A DNA stretch of 64,000 nucleotides from Bacillus taeanensis (GCF_003318295.1 NZ_QOCW01000019.1:1-64000); one strand, 5' to 3'. Shown: positions 27,620-36,899, counted from the stretch's first letter. Numbers and translations: made by a program. The notes: generated from the letters alone by a model not told the origin.

Positions 27620-27658
27620 TATGTAAGTACTTACATAAGGGTTTTTATCGTATATAAT
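27620..27658 (+). promoter_or_regulatory. Glucitol operon promoter with an 18-bp perfect palindrome at the -35 position
   Basis: TATGTAAGTACTTACATA at 27620-27637 is a perfect palindrome. A TATAAT hexamer follows at 27653-27658; a weak -35 (TTACAT, 16-base spacing) falls inside the palindrome. A dimeric regulator bound here would overlap or stabilise polymerase. It is 77 bases before the gutM start, the first gene of the operon. Confidence 0.6.
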
Positions 27659-27734
27659 AAGTTTCATAGAGAGTCATTCAATTTTGTCACTAAGTGGTCA
27701 TGCTGATAGTCGACTTTTGAAAGGAGGAAATTCT

Positions 27735-28160
27735 ATGATATGGTACGTCATTATTTTAATTGGCTTTTCATGGCTCCTTCAAAGCATCTTAGGCTTTTTG
27801 CAAATTAAGCATTTTAACAAAAAGTATGCTGAGATGAGGAAGTTAGGGAGAGTAGCAATTGGAAGGAAGACCGCACGTTTTCGAGCAGGAACAGTTGTGA
27901 TGTTTGCAATTGATCGTAAAAATACCATTTTAAAAGCAGGCAAAATGCAAGGAGTAACCGTCTTTTCAAGAGTTAGAAACTTAAAAGGTTTTGAAGGTAA
28001 AAAATTATTAACATTAGATGAAGATGATTTTAAGAACGTTAATAAGTTAACGCGATTAGCAATTAAAGATGCATTAAACAGTTATAACATTATTTCTAAA
28101 GGAGGTGAGTTAAAAGTTAAAAAAGGCTGGATTGATTTACTTATACCAACTAAAAACTAA
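27735..28160 (+). CDS. gutM: Glucitol operon activator GutM/SrlM
   Basis: A 141-residue protein with one N-terminal transmembrane helix (MIWYVIILIGFSWLLQSIL) and a small cytoplasmic domain, matching the GutM family, an auxiliary activator of glucitol operons. Family residues include FNKKYAEMRKLGRVAIGR and RVRNLKGFEGKKLLTL. The frame extends upstream to 27684, but the ATG at 27735 has a GAAAGGAGG site seven bases before it. It starts the sorbitol operon and is followed after 19 bases by srlA. Confidence 0.87.
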   Translation: MIWYVIILIGFSWLLQSILGFLQIKHFNKKYAEMRKLGRVAIGRKTARFRAGTVVMFAIDRKNTILKAGKMQGVTVFSRVRNLKGFEGKKLLTLDEDDFKNVNKLTRLAIKDALNSYNIISKGGELKVKKGWIDLLIPTKN

Positions 28161-28179
28161 CTAATATGAGGTGAAAGTG

Positions 28180-28725
28180 ATGGATCTTATTATAAAGATG
28201 GCAGATGGATTTATGGGACTATTTAGAGAAGGTGCAGCTGTATTTGTCGATTTGGTCACTGGCATTGTTCCATTATTAATTATGCTTTTGGTCGCGATGA
28301 ATGCGCTTATTCGCTTAATTGGAGAAGAACGAGTAGAAAAAGTGGCAAAAAAATCAGGTAAAAACCCGTTCACGAGATACTTTGTTCTTCCTGTTATTGG
28401 AACATTTGTGTTAGCGAATCCAATGACACTATCACTAGGAAGGTTTTTACCGGAAAAGTATAAACCAAGCTACTATGCTTCTGCATCATTTTCTTGTCAC
28501 ACACACAACGGACTTTTCCCACATGTTAATCCAGGAGAATTGTTTGTATTCCTAGGAATTGCCGCAGGGATTACAACACTTGGCTTTGAAACGACAGAGT
28601 TAGCGGTTCGCTATTTCTTAGTAGGGATTGCAACAAACTTCTTAAGAGGTTGGGTAACGGATTTAACGACAGCTTTTGTTGCGAAACAGCAAAATGTGAC
28701 ATTAAAAGATACAGTCGAACTGTAA
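28180..28725 (+). CDS. srlA: PTS glucitol/sorbitol transporter, EIIC subunit
   Basis: A 181-residue membrane subunit of the glucitol PTS with about four helices. Family blocks are [54 protein letters not shown] and [19 protein letters not shown]. In this PTS family the membrane domain is split between SrlA and the C-terminal part of SrlE. I start at the ATG at 28180 behind TGAGGTGAAAG, not at the GTG at 28171 within that site. Confidence 0.92.
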   Translation: MDLIIKMADGFMGLFREGAAVFVDLVTGIVPLLIMLLVAMNALIRLIGEERVEKVAKKSGKNPFTRYFVLPVIGTFVLANPMTLSLGRFLPEKYKPSYYASASFSCHTHNGLFPHVNPGELFVFLGIAAGITTLGFETTELAVRYFLVGIATNFLRGWVTDLTTAFVAKQQNVTLKDTVEL

Positions 28726-28738
28726 GGAGGGAAGCAGG

Positions 28739-29785
28739 ATGAGTACAAACAGTTTAGTGATAGAAGGAGAAGGAAAAGTGGGCCAAAACTACAACTCGGT
28801 TATTGTAAAAGCAGGACCAGGAGGATTTGGCGGTCCATTGGTGATTACACCGACAGAAGAAAAAAACAAGGTCGTTTATATTACAGGTGGAACAAGACCT
28901 GATATTGCAGATAAAATTGCTGAACTAACAGGCTGCGAACTAGTTGATGGATTTAAAACAAGTGTTCCAGAGAACGAAATGGCTTGTGTCATCATCGACT
29001 GCGGCGGTACATTGCGATGCGGTTTATATCCGCAAAAACGAATCATGACGATTAATGTAATGCCGACAGGACAGAGCGGTCCATTGGCAAAACACATTAC
29101 CGAAGACATTTACGTCTCTGGAGTGAAACCTGCCAACATTGAATTGTATGAAGGTGCTGCAACACCTCAAACATCCGATGTTGAAGAAAAGAAAACTGAA
29201 AAAAGTAATCAACCTAAGTATAGCGCAGATAAGAAAATTAGTGAACAACAAAAACCAAAAGGTACGATTGCAAGAATCGGTATGGCAATGGGTTCGTTTG
29301 TCAGTGTATTCTATCAAGCTGGCCGTGAAGCGATTGATACCGTAATTAAAACGATTTTACCGTTTATGGCATTTGTGGCGATGTTAATCGGGGTTATTAA
29401 AGCATCTGGAATTGGTGATCTTTTTGCAAAATACTTGTCACCATATGCGGGTTCTTTACCTGGTTTACTTTTAATTTCTTTAATCTGTTCGTTCCCATTA
29501 TTGTCTCCATTTTTAGGACCTGGGGCTGTTATTTCACAAGTAATTGGAACGCTAATTGGTGTGGAAATTGGAAAAGGAAATATTCCGCCACATCTGGCAT
29601 TACCGGCTCTTTTTGCGATTAACTCTCAAGCTGCAGCTGATTTCGTTCCAGTAGGGTTGGGATTAGCAGAAGCAGAAGTGGAAACGATTGAGGTTGGCGT
29701 GCCATCTGTTCTTTATTCCCGTTTCTTAACAGGAGCCCCAACTGTGTTTATTGCATGGCTCGCAAGCTTTGGAATGTATGAATAA
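28739..29785 (+). CDS. srlE: PTS glucitol/sorbitol transporter, EIIBC subunit
   Basis: A 348-residue protein with an N-terminal EIIB domain (residues 1-140), whose phosphocysteine is probably the first cysteine in [14 protein letters not shown] near residue 83, a Lys/Glu-rich linker (about 142-180), and a C-terminal membrane domain with [18 protein letters not shown]. It receives phosphate from SrlB and passes it to sorbitol during import. It follows srlA by 13 bases with a TAAGGAGG site. Confidence 0.92.
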   Translation: MSTNSLVIEGEGKVGQNYNSVIVKAGPGGFGGPLVITPTEEKNKVVYITGGTRPDIADKIAELTGCELVDGFKTSVPENEMACVIIDCGGTLRCGLYPQKRIMTINVMPTGQSGPLAKHITEDIYVSGVKPANIELYEGAATPQTSDVEEKKTEKSNQPKYSADKKISEQQKPKGTIARIGMAMGSFVSVFYQAGREAIDTVIKTILPFMAFVAMLIGVIKASGIGDLFAKYLSPYAGSLPGLLLISLICSFPLLSPFLGPGAVISQVIGTLIGVEIGKGNIPPHLALPALFAINSQAAADFVPVGLGLAEAEVETIEVGVPSVLYSRFLTGAPTVFIAWLASFGMYE

Positions 29786-29892
29786 AGCTTGTGAAGTATA
29801 GAAAGCAGTCATTCTTTAAAAGTATTTGCAATGTTTAGTATCAATGTTATTCATCTAAGTCTATTCACATAGAGAGTGGGAGGAGAGTTACT

Positions 29893-30258
29893 ATGAAAAC
29901 AATTTATCAAACTAAAATTAATAAAATTGGTTCATCCGTGTCTGATTTTCTTGGAGAAAAAATGTTTATTTTATTTGGAGATAATGCCCCAGCGGAACTA
30001 TCAGACTACTGTTTATTAATTAATGTAAATGAAATTGAAGGTGAAATTGAGCAAGGTGACGTTTTAGCTTTCAATAACCAAGAATATACAATTACAGCTG
30101 TAGGGAGTGCCGTAAAACAGAATCTAGGTTCATTAGGACATATTACATTAAAATTTGATGGTTCAGATACTTCTGAACTGCCTGGGACGCTTTATCTTGA
30201 AGAAGCCGATATTCAAGTTCCAGAGGCAGGTTCGCTAATTCAAATTCTAAAAAAATAA
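29893..30258 (+). CDS. srlB: PTS glucitol/sorbitol transporter, EIIA subunit
   Basis: A 121-residue soluble EIIA of the glucitol family. It accepts phosphate from HPr and gives it to SrlE. Recognisable are TKINKIGSSVSDFLGEKM and the C-terminal GSLGHITLKFDGS block with the phosphohistidine in GHITLKF near residue 81. A GGGAGGAG site precedes the ATG. Confidence 0.9.
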   Translation: MKTIYQTKINKIGSSVSDFLGEKMFILFGDNAPAELSDYCLLINVNEIEGEIEQGDVLAFNNQEYTITAVGSAVKQNLGSLGHITLKFDGSDTSELPGTLYLEEADIQVPEAGSLIQILKK

Positions 30259-30459
30259 ATTTATTAAAGGCAGTATATGGTCATTAAAAATGCAAGCAAG
30301 ATGATTGTTAATGAGGGAGCCAATCCAAGCTTCCCTCAAAAGTAAAAATAGCAAGAATTCATAAATTTAAACAATGAATGAAAGAACAATAAGAGATTTT
30401 CGTTTTAGATTTTACAAATTACACGCGATTGCTGTGCAAATTATAAGGAGGACGAAAGA

Positions 30460-31260
30460 ATGAACGAATCATGGCTTGAGTTAGAAGGTAAGATAGTTGT
30501 TGTAACGGGTGGTGCATCTGGAATTGGTGCTAAAATAACGGCTCATTTAGTGAAAAATGGGGCAAAAGTAGTTGTTTCGGATCTAAATGTAGAGACTGGG
30601 GAACAAGCTGACGGAACGTACCACATTCAATGTGATGTTACTAATAAAGAAAGCGTTGAAAACATGACAGGCAAAGTGGTTGAGCTGTTTGGAACAGTAG
30701 ATGTTTTAGTTAATAATGCTGGTGTGAATTTACCGCGCTTACTTGTTGACTTCCGCGGCGAAAAGCCGGAGTATGAGCTAAATGAAAAAGACTTTGATTT
30801 CATGGTGGCTGTAAATCAGAAGGGACCTTACCTATGTGCTCAAGCAGCTGCAAGAGTAATGGTTAAAAATAATAAAGGTATCATCATTAATGTTTCTTCT
30901 GAGGCAGGTATGGAAGGGTCTGCTGGACAAAGCGCTTATTCCGCTACAAAAGGTGCTGTTAACGGTTTTACTCGTTCTTGGGCGAAAGAACTCGGCAAAT
31001 TTAACATTCGTGTAGTTGGGATTGCACCGGGTATCAATGAACAAACAGGTTTAACAACACCAGCTTATAATGAAGCACTAGCTTATACACGAGGAGTAAC
31101 AGTAGAGGGCCTTGGAACAGACTACAGCAAATCAATACCACTTGGACGCCCAGGGAAGTTGGATGAAATTGGCGAGTTGATCACTTATCTAGCTTCAGAA
31201 CGTGCAAGCTATATTACAGGTACAACAGTGAACATTTCAGGTGGAAAATCTCGCGGGTAA
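30460..31260 (+). CDS. srlD: Sorbitol-6-phosphate 2-dehydrogenase (SDR family)
   Basis: A 266-residue short-chain dehydrogenase that would oxidise sorbitol 6-phosphate to fructose 6-phosphate with NAD. The Rossmann motif TGGASGIG is near residue 17, NNAG near residue 85, the catalytic serine in NVSSEAG, and YSATK near residue 164. The family call as SrlD rests on the operon of glucitol PTS genes and on the length and DFRGEKPEYEL insert typical of Firmicutes sorbitol-6-phosphate dehydrogenases. A strong hairpin follows. Confidence 0.85.
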   Translation: MNESWLELEGKIVVVTGGASGIGAKITAHLVKNGAKVVVSDLNVETGEQADGTYHIQCDVTNKESVENMTGKVVELFGTVDVLVNNAGVNLPRLLVDFRGEKPEYELNEKDFDFMVAVNQKGPYLCAQAAARVMVKNNKGIIINVSSEAGMEGSAGQSAYSATKGAVNGFTRSWAKELGKFNIRVVGIAPGINEQTGLTTPAYNEALAYTRGVTVEGLGTDYSKSIPLGRPGKLDEIGELITYLASERASYITGTTVNISGGKSRG

Positions 31261-31352
31261 ATAATAAGACTATTTCTATTTAGGTGATGATAAAAGTTCC
31301 TTTCTTTTTATATCTACTAATCTATTAAAAATATTAATTGTTTCGCGGGTTG

Positions 31353-31383
31353 TATGAGAGTAACTTATCGAGTTACTCTCATA
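31353..31383 (+). terminator. Intercistronic hairpin after srlD
   Basis: Thirteen-base perfect stem TATGAGAGTAACT / AGTTACTCTCATA with a five-base loop, followed by TTTCTAT. The weak T tract suggests partial termination or a processing/stability hairpin that sets lower expression of the aldolase and ptsHI. Confidence 0.6.
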
Positions 31384-31417
31384 TTTCTATAGAAAATAGG
31401 ACGAAGGAGCAGCGTAT

Positions 31418-32101
31418 ATGAAACTGTTAATAGATTCAGCAAATTTACAGAGTATTAGAGAACTACATACATTATTTCCAATCGATGGGGTTACTACAAA
31501 TCCAACAATTATAGTAAAAGAAAAAAGCCCATTCCTTCCATTATTAAAGGAGATTCGTTCTATTATTGGAGAGGAAAAAATGCTTTTCGCTCAGGTGCTG
31601 GATGAAAGAGCAGAAGGTATGGTGGAAGAAGGAATTCATTTAAATGAAGAACTTGGAGGAAATCTTTGTGTGAAAGTGCCGGTTACCGATGAAGGCATAA
31701 AAGCTATAAAATTACTAAAAGCAAAAGGGGTTAAAACACTGGCTACTACTATTTACACTCCTATGCAGGCGTTTTTGGCAGCAAAAGCAGGAGCTGAATA
31801 TGTGGCCCCTTATGTCAACCGCATCGACAACCTTACAGGAAACGGAGTTCACGTTGTAAGTGAAATTGTAAAAATGTTTGAACGTCATCAACTTCCTTGT
31901 AAAGTAATCGCAGCAAGTTTTAAAAATACTCAACAAGTACATCGCGTTTGTTTGGAAGGTGCTCACGGTATAACAGCAGCCCCGGATATTATTAAAGCGT
32001 TGATTACACATCCTTCAACGGAGATGAATGTCAAACAATTTGTGAATGAGTGGAAACACTTTTATGGAGAGAGCTGTGACAGCCTCGTTAGGACAAAATA
32101 G
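31418..32101 (+). CDS. Fructose-6-phosphate aldolase / transaldolase-like (FSA family)
   Basis: A 227-residue class I aldolase of the short transaldolase/FSA subfamily. It begins KLLIDSANLQSIRE and has DGVTTNPTI; the Schiff-base lysine is in CVKVPVT near residue 85, with ATTIYTPMQAFLAAKAGA and APYVNRID following. FSA enzymes reversibly split fructose 6-phosphate into dihydroxyacetone and glyceraldehyde 3-phosphate. Being directly downstream of srlD, whose product is fructose 6-phosphate, supports that role, although related MipB/TalC proteins act as transaldolases. GGACGAAGGAG precedes the start. Confidence 0.82.
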   Translation: MKLLIDSANLQSIRELHTLFPIDGVTTNPTIIVKEKSPFLPLLKEIRSIIGEEKMLFAQVLDERAEGMVEEGIHLNEELGGNLCVKVPVTDEGIKAIKLLKAKGVKTLATTIYTPMQAFLAAKAGAEYVAPYVNRIDNLTGNGVHVVSEIVKMFERHQLPCKVIAASFKNTQQVHRVCLEGAHGITAAPDIIKALITHPSTEMNVKQFVNEWKHFYGESCDSLVRTK

Positions 32102-32180
32102 AAAAAAATGAGAGGAAGCTATTTTTCTTGAAACACAATGAGGTCAACATTTATAAAAAGAGTGAAGGAGAGCAATTTAA

Positions 32181-32447
32181 ATGGTAGAAAAAACATTTAC
32201 AGTTATTGATCAGTCAGGGATTCATGCACGTCCAGCAACAACGTTAGTGCAGGCAGCAAGCGAATTTGATGCTGATATTCACTTAGAATATAACGGTAAG
32301 TCAGTGAATTTAAAATCAATCATGGGTGTGATGTCTTTGGCAATTCCAAAAGGTGGGGTTATCAAAATTACAGCTAACGGATCTAGCGATGAAGAAGCAA
32401 TTGCCGTTCTACAAGATTCTATGAAAAAAGCAGGTTTAGCGGAATGA
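32181..32447 (+). CDS. ptsH: Phosphocarrier protein HPr (canonical)
   Basis: An 88-residue canonical HPr with His15 in GIHARPAT and Ser46 in [10 protein letters not shown], including Ile47 and Met48 of the regulatory face. It carries phosphate from Enzyme I to EIIA domains, and Ser46-phosphorylated HPr is the CcpA corepressor in Firmicutes. It overlaps ptsI by four bases. GTGAAGGAGAG precedes the ATG. Confidence 0.94.
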   Translation: MVEKTFTVIDQSGIHARPATTLVQAASEFDADIHLEYNGKSVNLKSIMGVMSLAIPKGGVIKITANGSSDEEAIAVLQDSMKKAGLAE

Positions 32448-34189
32448 TGACAAAAGATATTTTAGGTATTGCAGCATCAAGTGGGATTGCGATCGCGAAA
32501 GCTTTTCGCTTAGAAAATTCAGAGTTAACAGTAGAGAAAACAGCCGTAACGAATATCGATCAAGAGGTGGCGCGCTTTAATCAAGCGCTTGAGACATCAA
32601 AATCGGAACTAGAAGAAATCAAAGAACATGCTCATAAAGAACTTGGCGAAGATAAAGCAGCTATTTTTGCTGCGCACCTTCTTGTGTTAAGTGATCCTGA
32701 GCTGATCAACCCTATTAAAGGTAAAATTCAAAATGAGCAGGTGAATGCGGAATTTGCTTTAAATGAAGTAGCAGCAATGTTTATTGATATGTTTGAAACG
32801 ATGAAGAATGAATACATGAAAGAACGCGCGGCAGATATTCGTGATGTAACCAAACGTGTCATTGCTCATCTGTTAGGTGTACAAATCCCTAATCCAAGTA
32901 TGATTTCTGAAGAAGTGATTATAATTGCCGAAGATTTAACTCCTTCTGATACAGCACAATTAAATCGTCAATACGTGAAAGGATTTATAACAGACATCGG
33001 AGGACGAACATCTCATTCAGCCATTATGGCAAGATCGATGGAAATTCCAGCTGTTGTTGGAACAAAAACGGTAACAGAGCAAGTGACCCACGGCACATTG
33101 CTTATTTTGGACGGTCTTGACGGCAAAATAATTGTTGATCCATCTGCTGAAACGATTTCGGATTATGAAAGGAAAAAAGCCGCGTATGAAGCGCAAAAAG
33201 CAGAATATGCGAAGCTCGTAAATGAACCGACGTTTTCTCAAGACGGTCATCATGTTGAGCTTGCGGCAAACATTGGCACCCCAGCTGATGTGAAAAGTGT
33301 CATTGAGAACGGCGCAGAAGGTATCGGGCTTTATCGAACAGAGTTTTTATACATGGGGCGCGATAAGCTGCCAACTGAAGAAGAACAGTTTGAAGCTTAT
33401 AAAGCGGTATTAGAGGGCATGAATGGAAAGCCTGTTGTTGTTCGAACGTTAGACATTGGGGGAGACAAAGAGCTTCCATATTTGAATTTGCCAAAAGAAA
33501 TGAACCCATTCTTAGGGCATCGTGCAATTCGTTTATGTTTAGATGTTCAGCATTTGTTCCGTACCCAGTTACGCGCATTGCTTAGAGCAAGCGTATACGG
33601 CAATCTAAAAGTGATGTTTCCGATGATTGCGACATTAGAAGAGTTTCGCGGCGCTAAAGCGATTTTACTAGAAGAAAAACAAAACCTTGAGGCAGAAGGC
33701 ATTGAGGTTTCAGACAGCATTGAAGTAGGAATGATGGTTGAAATTCCATCTTCAGCGATTATGGCTGATTTATTCGCAAAAGAGGTGGATTTCTTCTCAA
33801 TTGGCACAAACGATCTCATTCAATATACATTAGCGGCTGACCGCATGAATGAACGTGTTTCTTATCTTTATCAACCGTATCACCCAGCGATTCTTCGTTT
33901 AGTTCAGATGGTCATTAAAGCGGCTCATAAAGAAGGGAAATGGGTTGGAATGTGTGGGGAAATGGCCGGGGATGAAGTAGCGATTCCACTGCTGCTTGGA
34001 CTTGGTTTAGATGAATTTTCAATGAGTGCAACATCAGTTCTCGCGGCACGGAGCCAGATTTCAACTCTATCAAAAGCAGACATTGAGGCAGTTATTGACA
34101 CCGTTTTAACGATGACAACGGCTGAAGAAGTGGAGACATTTATAAGAAACACACTCATCAAGTCTCAAAGTCTAACTATGATGAAGTAG
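32444..34189 (+). CDS. ptsI: PTS Enzyme I, phosphoenolpyruvate-protein phosphotransferase
   Basis: A 581-residue Enzyme I that autophosphorylates from phosphoenolpyruvate and charges HPr. The active histidine lies in [13 protein letters not shown] near residue 189. The C-terminal PEP-binding barrel has [42 protein letters not shown] and MCGEMAGD with its catalytic cysteine near residue 502. It is slightly longer than typical (about 572) because of the C-terminal tail. The genome may also carry the usual ptsHI next to ptsG; whether this is the only copy cannot be told from the window. Confidence 0.94.
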   Translation: MMTKDILGIAASSGIAIAKAFRLENSELTVEKTAVTNIDQEVARFNQALETSKSELEEIKEHAHKELGEDKAAIFAAHLLVLSDPELINPIKGKIQNEQVNAEFALNEVAAMFIDMFETMKNEYMKERAADIRDVTKRVIAHLLGVQIPNPSMISEEVIIIAEDLTPSDTAQLNRQYVKGFITDIGGRTSHSAIMARSMEIPAVVGTKTVTEQVTHGTLLILDGLDGKIIVDPSAETISDYERKKAAYEAQKAEYAKLVNEPTFSQDGHHVELAANIGTPADVKSVIENGAEGIGLYRTEFLYMGRDKLPTEEEQFEAYKAVLEGMNGKPVVVRTLDIGGDKELPYLNLPKEMNPFLGHRAIRLCLDVQHLFRTQLRALLRASVYGNLKVMFPMIATLEEFRGAKAILLEEKQNLEAEGIEVSDSIEVGMMVEIPSSAIMADLFAKEVDFFSIGTNDLIQYTLAADRMNERVSYLYQPYHPAILRLVQMVIKAAHKEGKWVGMCGEMAGDEVAIPLLLGLGLDEFSMSATSVLAARSQISTLSKADIEAVIDTVLTMTTAEEVETFIRNTLIKSQSLTMMK

Positions 34190-34278
34190 AGAAAAGGGCT
34201 AATTTTGAATGAAACTCATTATTTAGAATAGAGTGCATGCCGATTAAGCTATGGAATCTATCAAATAATCGGTCATAA

Positions 34279-34541
34279 TGAACCTCCTCTCCCTACCGCT
34301 TCGCGCTTGAGGAAGGGGTTTCCTGTTTGAAGTTCACAAGTCCAAAAGCCGTCCTAGCTGGAACAAGTGTCATCAACACTGCCTTTGTGCTTAGAACCAA
34401 ACATCCCTTTTTTAGGATAGTGGTCTTCTCGTTTCGTGTCTCCCGACAGAAAACTGCCACCGTAGGCAACTTGTGCGTTTCACAACGAACAAGGGGCGGT
34501 TCTGCCCGTCTACTACTTCCTTTCAGCAGAAAAAGGTCTTC
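34279..34541 (-). ncRNA. Candidate omega RNA (reRNA) of the TnpB element
   Basis: About 260 bases between the tnpB stop and the right end have no ORF but many short inverted repeats, for example GGGCAGAACCGCCC, and the terminal AAGCGCGAAGCGG hairpin. TnpB guide RNAs derive from exactly this position, and the guide is the sequence just outside the right end: here minus strand from 34278 downward, beginning TTATGACCGATTATTTG. Length and 5' end are not determinable; the scaffold may also overlap the end of tnpB. Confidence 0.5.
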
Positions 34542-35732
34542 TTAAGCTGAAACTGCAGGTTGTAGATACGTCGGTCGTACATAGATCGGATCATGAAGCG
34601 GATAGTAGATCATCTTCCCATACAGCTGTTTGGTAAGAATGTTCCTTGCCCCATGAAGATCGCGATGTTCCTTATAACCGCATGGACACTGATAGGTTCG
34701 ATCACTGACTTTTTTGCGGTTTCCACAAACGGGACACGTTTGGGACGTAAAATGCTCATCAACTTTTTCAATCGTCATGCCTCTTGCTTTTAGTTTATAG
34801 ACAAGAAGGGTATATAACTTTCCAAACGACCAGTTGGACAGCTTCTGATTTGTTTTTTTGCTTCTTTTCTTTTTCGTGTTTCGCTGGACACCTTCTACAT
34901 CGCCGATGACCACATGATGGACGTCATGTTGAAGACACCAGTCCACGAATTGTTTTGTTGTTTTATGAAGCGCGTCTTTTAGTTGTTCGTCACTTTTAGA
35001 CAGCACATACTTTTTGGCGCGGTTGTATTTCCGCCATTGTCTGGAGCCTTTTTTACAGCGGCTCATCAGCTTCTGCAGTTCTTTTAGCTTTTTATTTCGT
35101 AAACGGTGGATGCTTCTTAGATAGCGGCCGGTGATGACAAGGCTGTCACCATTTTCGGTTACACTGGCAATGGTATGAATTTCTCCGGGGTCGATACTTG
35201 CGGTGATACCTTGTTGTTTAGGGGATTCTTCTTCGGTGTTGGTCTCATACGAAAGACAAATCAACCATTTTCGGTCATAAACTAATTCGATTTCTTTCAC
35301 ATTTCCTGGAGGGACTTTAGGGAGTTTAAGCGTTACTTTCGGCTGACGTTTGCCATTCCATATTCCTAATGAAAGGGTGATTTTCTTTCCTTGGAGGGTA
35401 AACGATTGTCCGACCCATTTCGGGTTGAATACAAATTTATGCTTCCAAGGATAGCGGACATTGAATCCTGATTTTCTCGCTTTTTGGGCGCCTTCTCTTG
35501 CTTGAAGGAATTTATGAGCGACAGCTTGAATCGTTTGACTGTGAAGGGGATAGAGTCCTTTTATTTCTGTTTGAAGATCGCTTTTGGTAATCCATCCACC
35601 GCCAAGCCGGTAGTAATAACGAGCGATTTGGACACAATCATTCCAAACAACAGCACAAAGACGGCGGATGTCAAACAACTTTTGAATAGTATCAGCAGAA
35701 GCGGAAAAAGGAACTTTCATTGTTCGATACAT
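34542..35732 (-). CDS. tnpB: RNA-guided endonuclease TnpB
   Basis: A 396-residue TnpB, the RuvC-type RNA-guided nuclease ancestral to Cas12. RuvC residues are visible: Asp in ASIDPGEIH near 180, Glu in IGDVEGVQ near 279 and Asp in HRDLHGARN near 357. The zinc ribbon CPVCG / CPCG lies between the last two. The N-terminal helix-turn-helix and basic middle region are present. The ATG at 35732 follows GGAGGTG with good spacing; the GTG at 35741 is inside that context. All catalytic residues are intact, so it may be active, cutting the empty target site and favouring retention of the element. Confidence 0.9.
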   Translation of the reverse strand: MYRTMKVPFSASADTIQKLFDIRRLCAVVWNDCVQIARYYYRLGGGWITKSDLQTEIKGLYPLHSQTIQAVAHKFLQAREGAQKARKSGFNVRYPWKHKFVFNPKWVGQSFTLQGKKITLSLGIWNGKRQPKVTLKLPKVPPGNVKEIELVYDRKWLICLSYETNTEEESPKQQGITASIDPGEIHTIASVTENGDSLVITGRYLRSIHRLRNKKLKELQKLMSRCKKGSRQWRKYNRAKKYVLSKSDEQLKDALHKTTKQFVDWCLQHDVHHVVIGDVEGVQRNTKKKRSKKTNQKLSNWSFGKLYTLLVYKLKARGMTIEKVDEHFTSQTCPVCGNRKKVSDRTYQCPCGYKEHRDLHGARNILTKQLYGKMIYYPLHDPIYVRPTYLQPAVSA

Positions 35733-35879
35733 GGGTTTCACCTCCGTGCCTTCATTTTATCACCAAGAACAAATGTTTTTATATAGGAAAATCTTATTAT
35801 TTCTGAATACCAAAACAAAAAGCGCCATTCATCCCCCACCTAAAATTCCATCGAATTTTTGAGGAAGGGGACTTCTGGC

Positions 35880-36601
35880 TGAATTTCGTTAAAGAGATTG
35901 TTCGTCATTCGGTAAAATCTTTTCGCGGAGAAAGTGTGCAAAAATCCAAAATAATGGAATATGGCTTATATGGAGACCGCAGCCATGCTTATTTAGACGA
36001 TACACAAAAAGGAATTTTCTTAACCATAAAACAATTCCAAGAAATGGTTCGATATAAAGCGAGATTTGTGGGAGAAGATTCAATGGATGAATATCCTAAA
36101 GTGGAAGTAATCACACCTGAGGGAAAGATTTATGATTGGGAAGATCAAGAATTAATTAAAGAAATGGAAAACAAATCGAAACGAAAAATTTCTACTAAGG
36201 AATATACTCCATCACATGTACCTATTGGACCAATTGCAGTAGAGCATATTCTACTAGCAACAGATGCTTCATTAGAAAAGTTGCAAGAACTATGGGGGAA
36301 AGACGAAGTTGATTCGAGACGGTTTCGTCCTAATTTAGTTATTTCATTAAAGGATAAGAAACCTTTTATTGAAGAAGAATGGATTGGACGACGTATCAAA
36401 ATAGGAACTCAAGTAGAAATGAAATTTGTAGAACATTGTAAAAGGTGTATGATTATTGCTGTTAATCCTGATAATGCCGAACGAGATGCAAGTTTACATA
36501 AAACGGTTATAAAAGAAAGAAACAATAATTTTGGCGTTTATGCTTCTGTAATAAAAATAGGGGACATTCACGTAGATGATGAAGTTCGTCTTCTTGATTG
36601 A
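35880..36601 (+). pseudogene. MOSC-domain protein, start codon split by the TnpB element
   Basis: A MOSC (molybdenum cofactor sulfurase C-terminal) domain protein. The coding sequence, NFVKEIVRHSVKSFRGE, GLYGDRSHAYLD, RFRPNLVISLK, CKRCMIIAVNPD, is complete except for the first two-thirds of a codon: the element sits between the A of ATG (34278) and TG (35880-35881). Restored, it would be 240 residues. Now the only starts are the GTG at 35936 or ATG at 35956, which would lose the conserved VKEIVRHSVKSFRGE strand, so the product is probably absent or inactive. MOSC proteins with the CxxC-like site are thought to handle sulfur transfer or detoxify N-hydroxylated compounds. Confidence 0.85.
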
Positions 36602-36755
36602 ATTTTTTACAGAAATAGAAAGAGTGATTAGAACTCTATAAAATAAAAAAGAGCTTAGAGATTCATTCAAAGCACGTTGGTCAGGTGATTATGAAGTTCA
36701 AAAAACAGAATGGGTGAAGATTCTAGGCTTGGAACCTTGCAAATAAAACAAAGCA

Positions 36756-36787
36756 GCGCATCACTTGTATTAAAGTGGTGCGCTTTT
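36756..36787 (+). terminator. Rho-independent terminator
   Basis: Stem GCGCATCACT / AGTGGTGCGC around a TGTATTAA loop with TTTTAT after it; resembles the hairpin at 22889 in sequence. Confidence 0.65.
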
Positions 36788-36854
36788 ATGTTTTATAATA
36801 TTCTGTTTGCTTCATTCACTAATCAACAACAGTGTAAAAGAAACGGAGAAAAAT

Positions 36855-36899
36855 ACTTACACAACGTCTAATGATTGGATTGGTTATTAAAAATATAAT
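36855..36899 (+). promoter_or_regulatory. Regulon element copy 1 plus -10 hexamer
   Basis: ACTTACACAACGTCTAATGA (36855-36874), then exactly 19 bases, then TATAAT (36894-36899). Same layout as four other promoters in the island. It precedes the 60-residue small protein gene by 65 bases. No TTGACA-like -35 is present. Confidence 0.75.

Larger units (their letters stand above)
34279..35879 (-). mobile_element. IS200/IS605-superfamily element with TnpB only (IS1341-like)
   Basis: A 1601-bp element, bounds inferred from the interrupted MOSC gene: removing 34279-35879 joins A (34278) to TG (35880) and restores an ATG with an in-frame, full-length MOSC protein. In the TnpB sense, the target ends in TTCA just before the left end, and the right end also finishes in TTCA. 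Both ends carry CCCCTTCCTCAA (plus-strand 34307-34318 and 35859-35870), and the right end folds into the CTCAAGCGCGAAGC hairpin typical of these elements. There is no tnpA, so mobility would need a transposase from elsewhere. Confidence 0.75.

Noticed and set aside
27464-27667. 67-residue minus-strand ORF in the gutM leader
   Set aside because: No ribosome binding site, and it covers the glucitol promoter and palindrome.
22889-36787. Two similar hairpins (22889 and 36756) considered as a dispersed repeat family
   Set aside because: The similarity is limited to the GTGGTGCGC arms and fits two ordinary terminators; no further shared flank.
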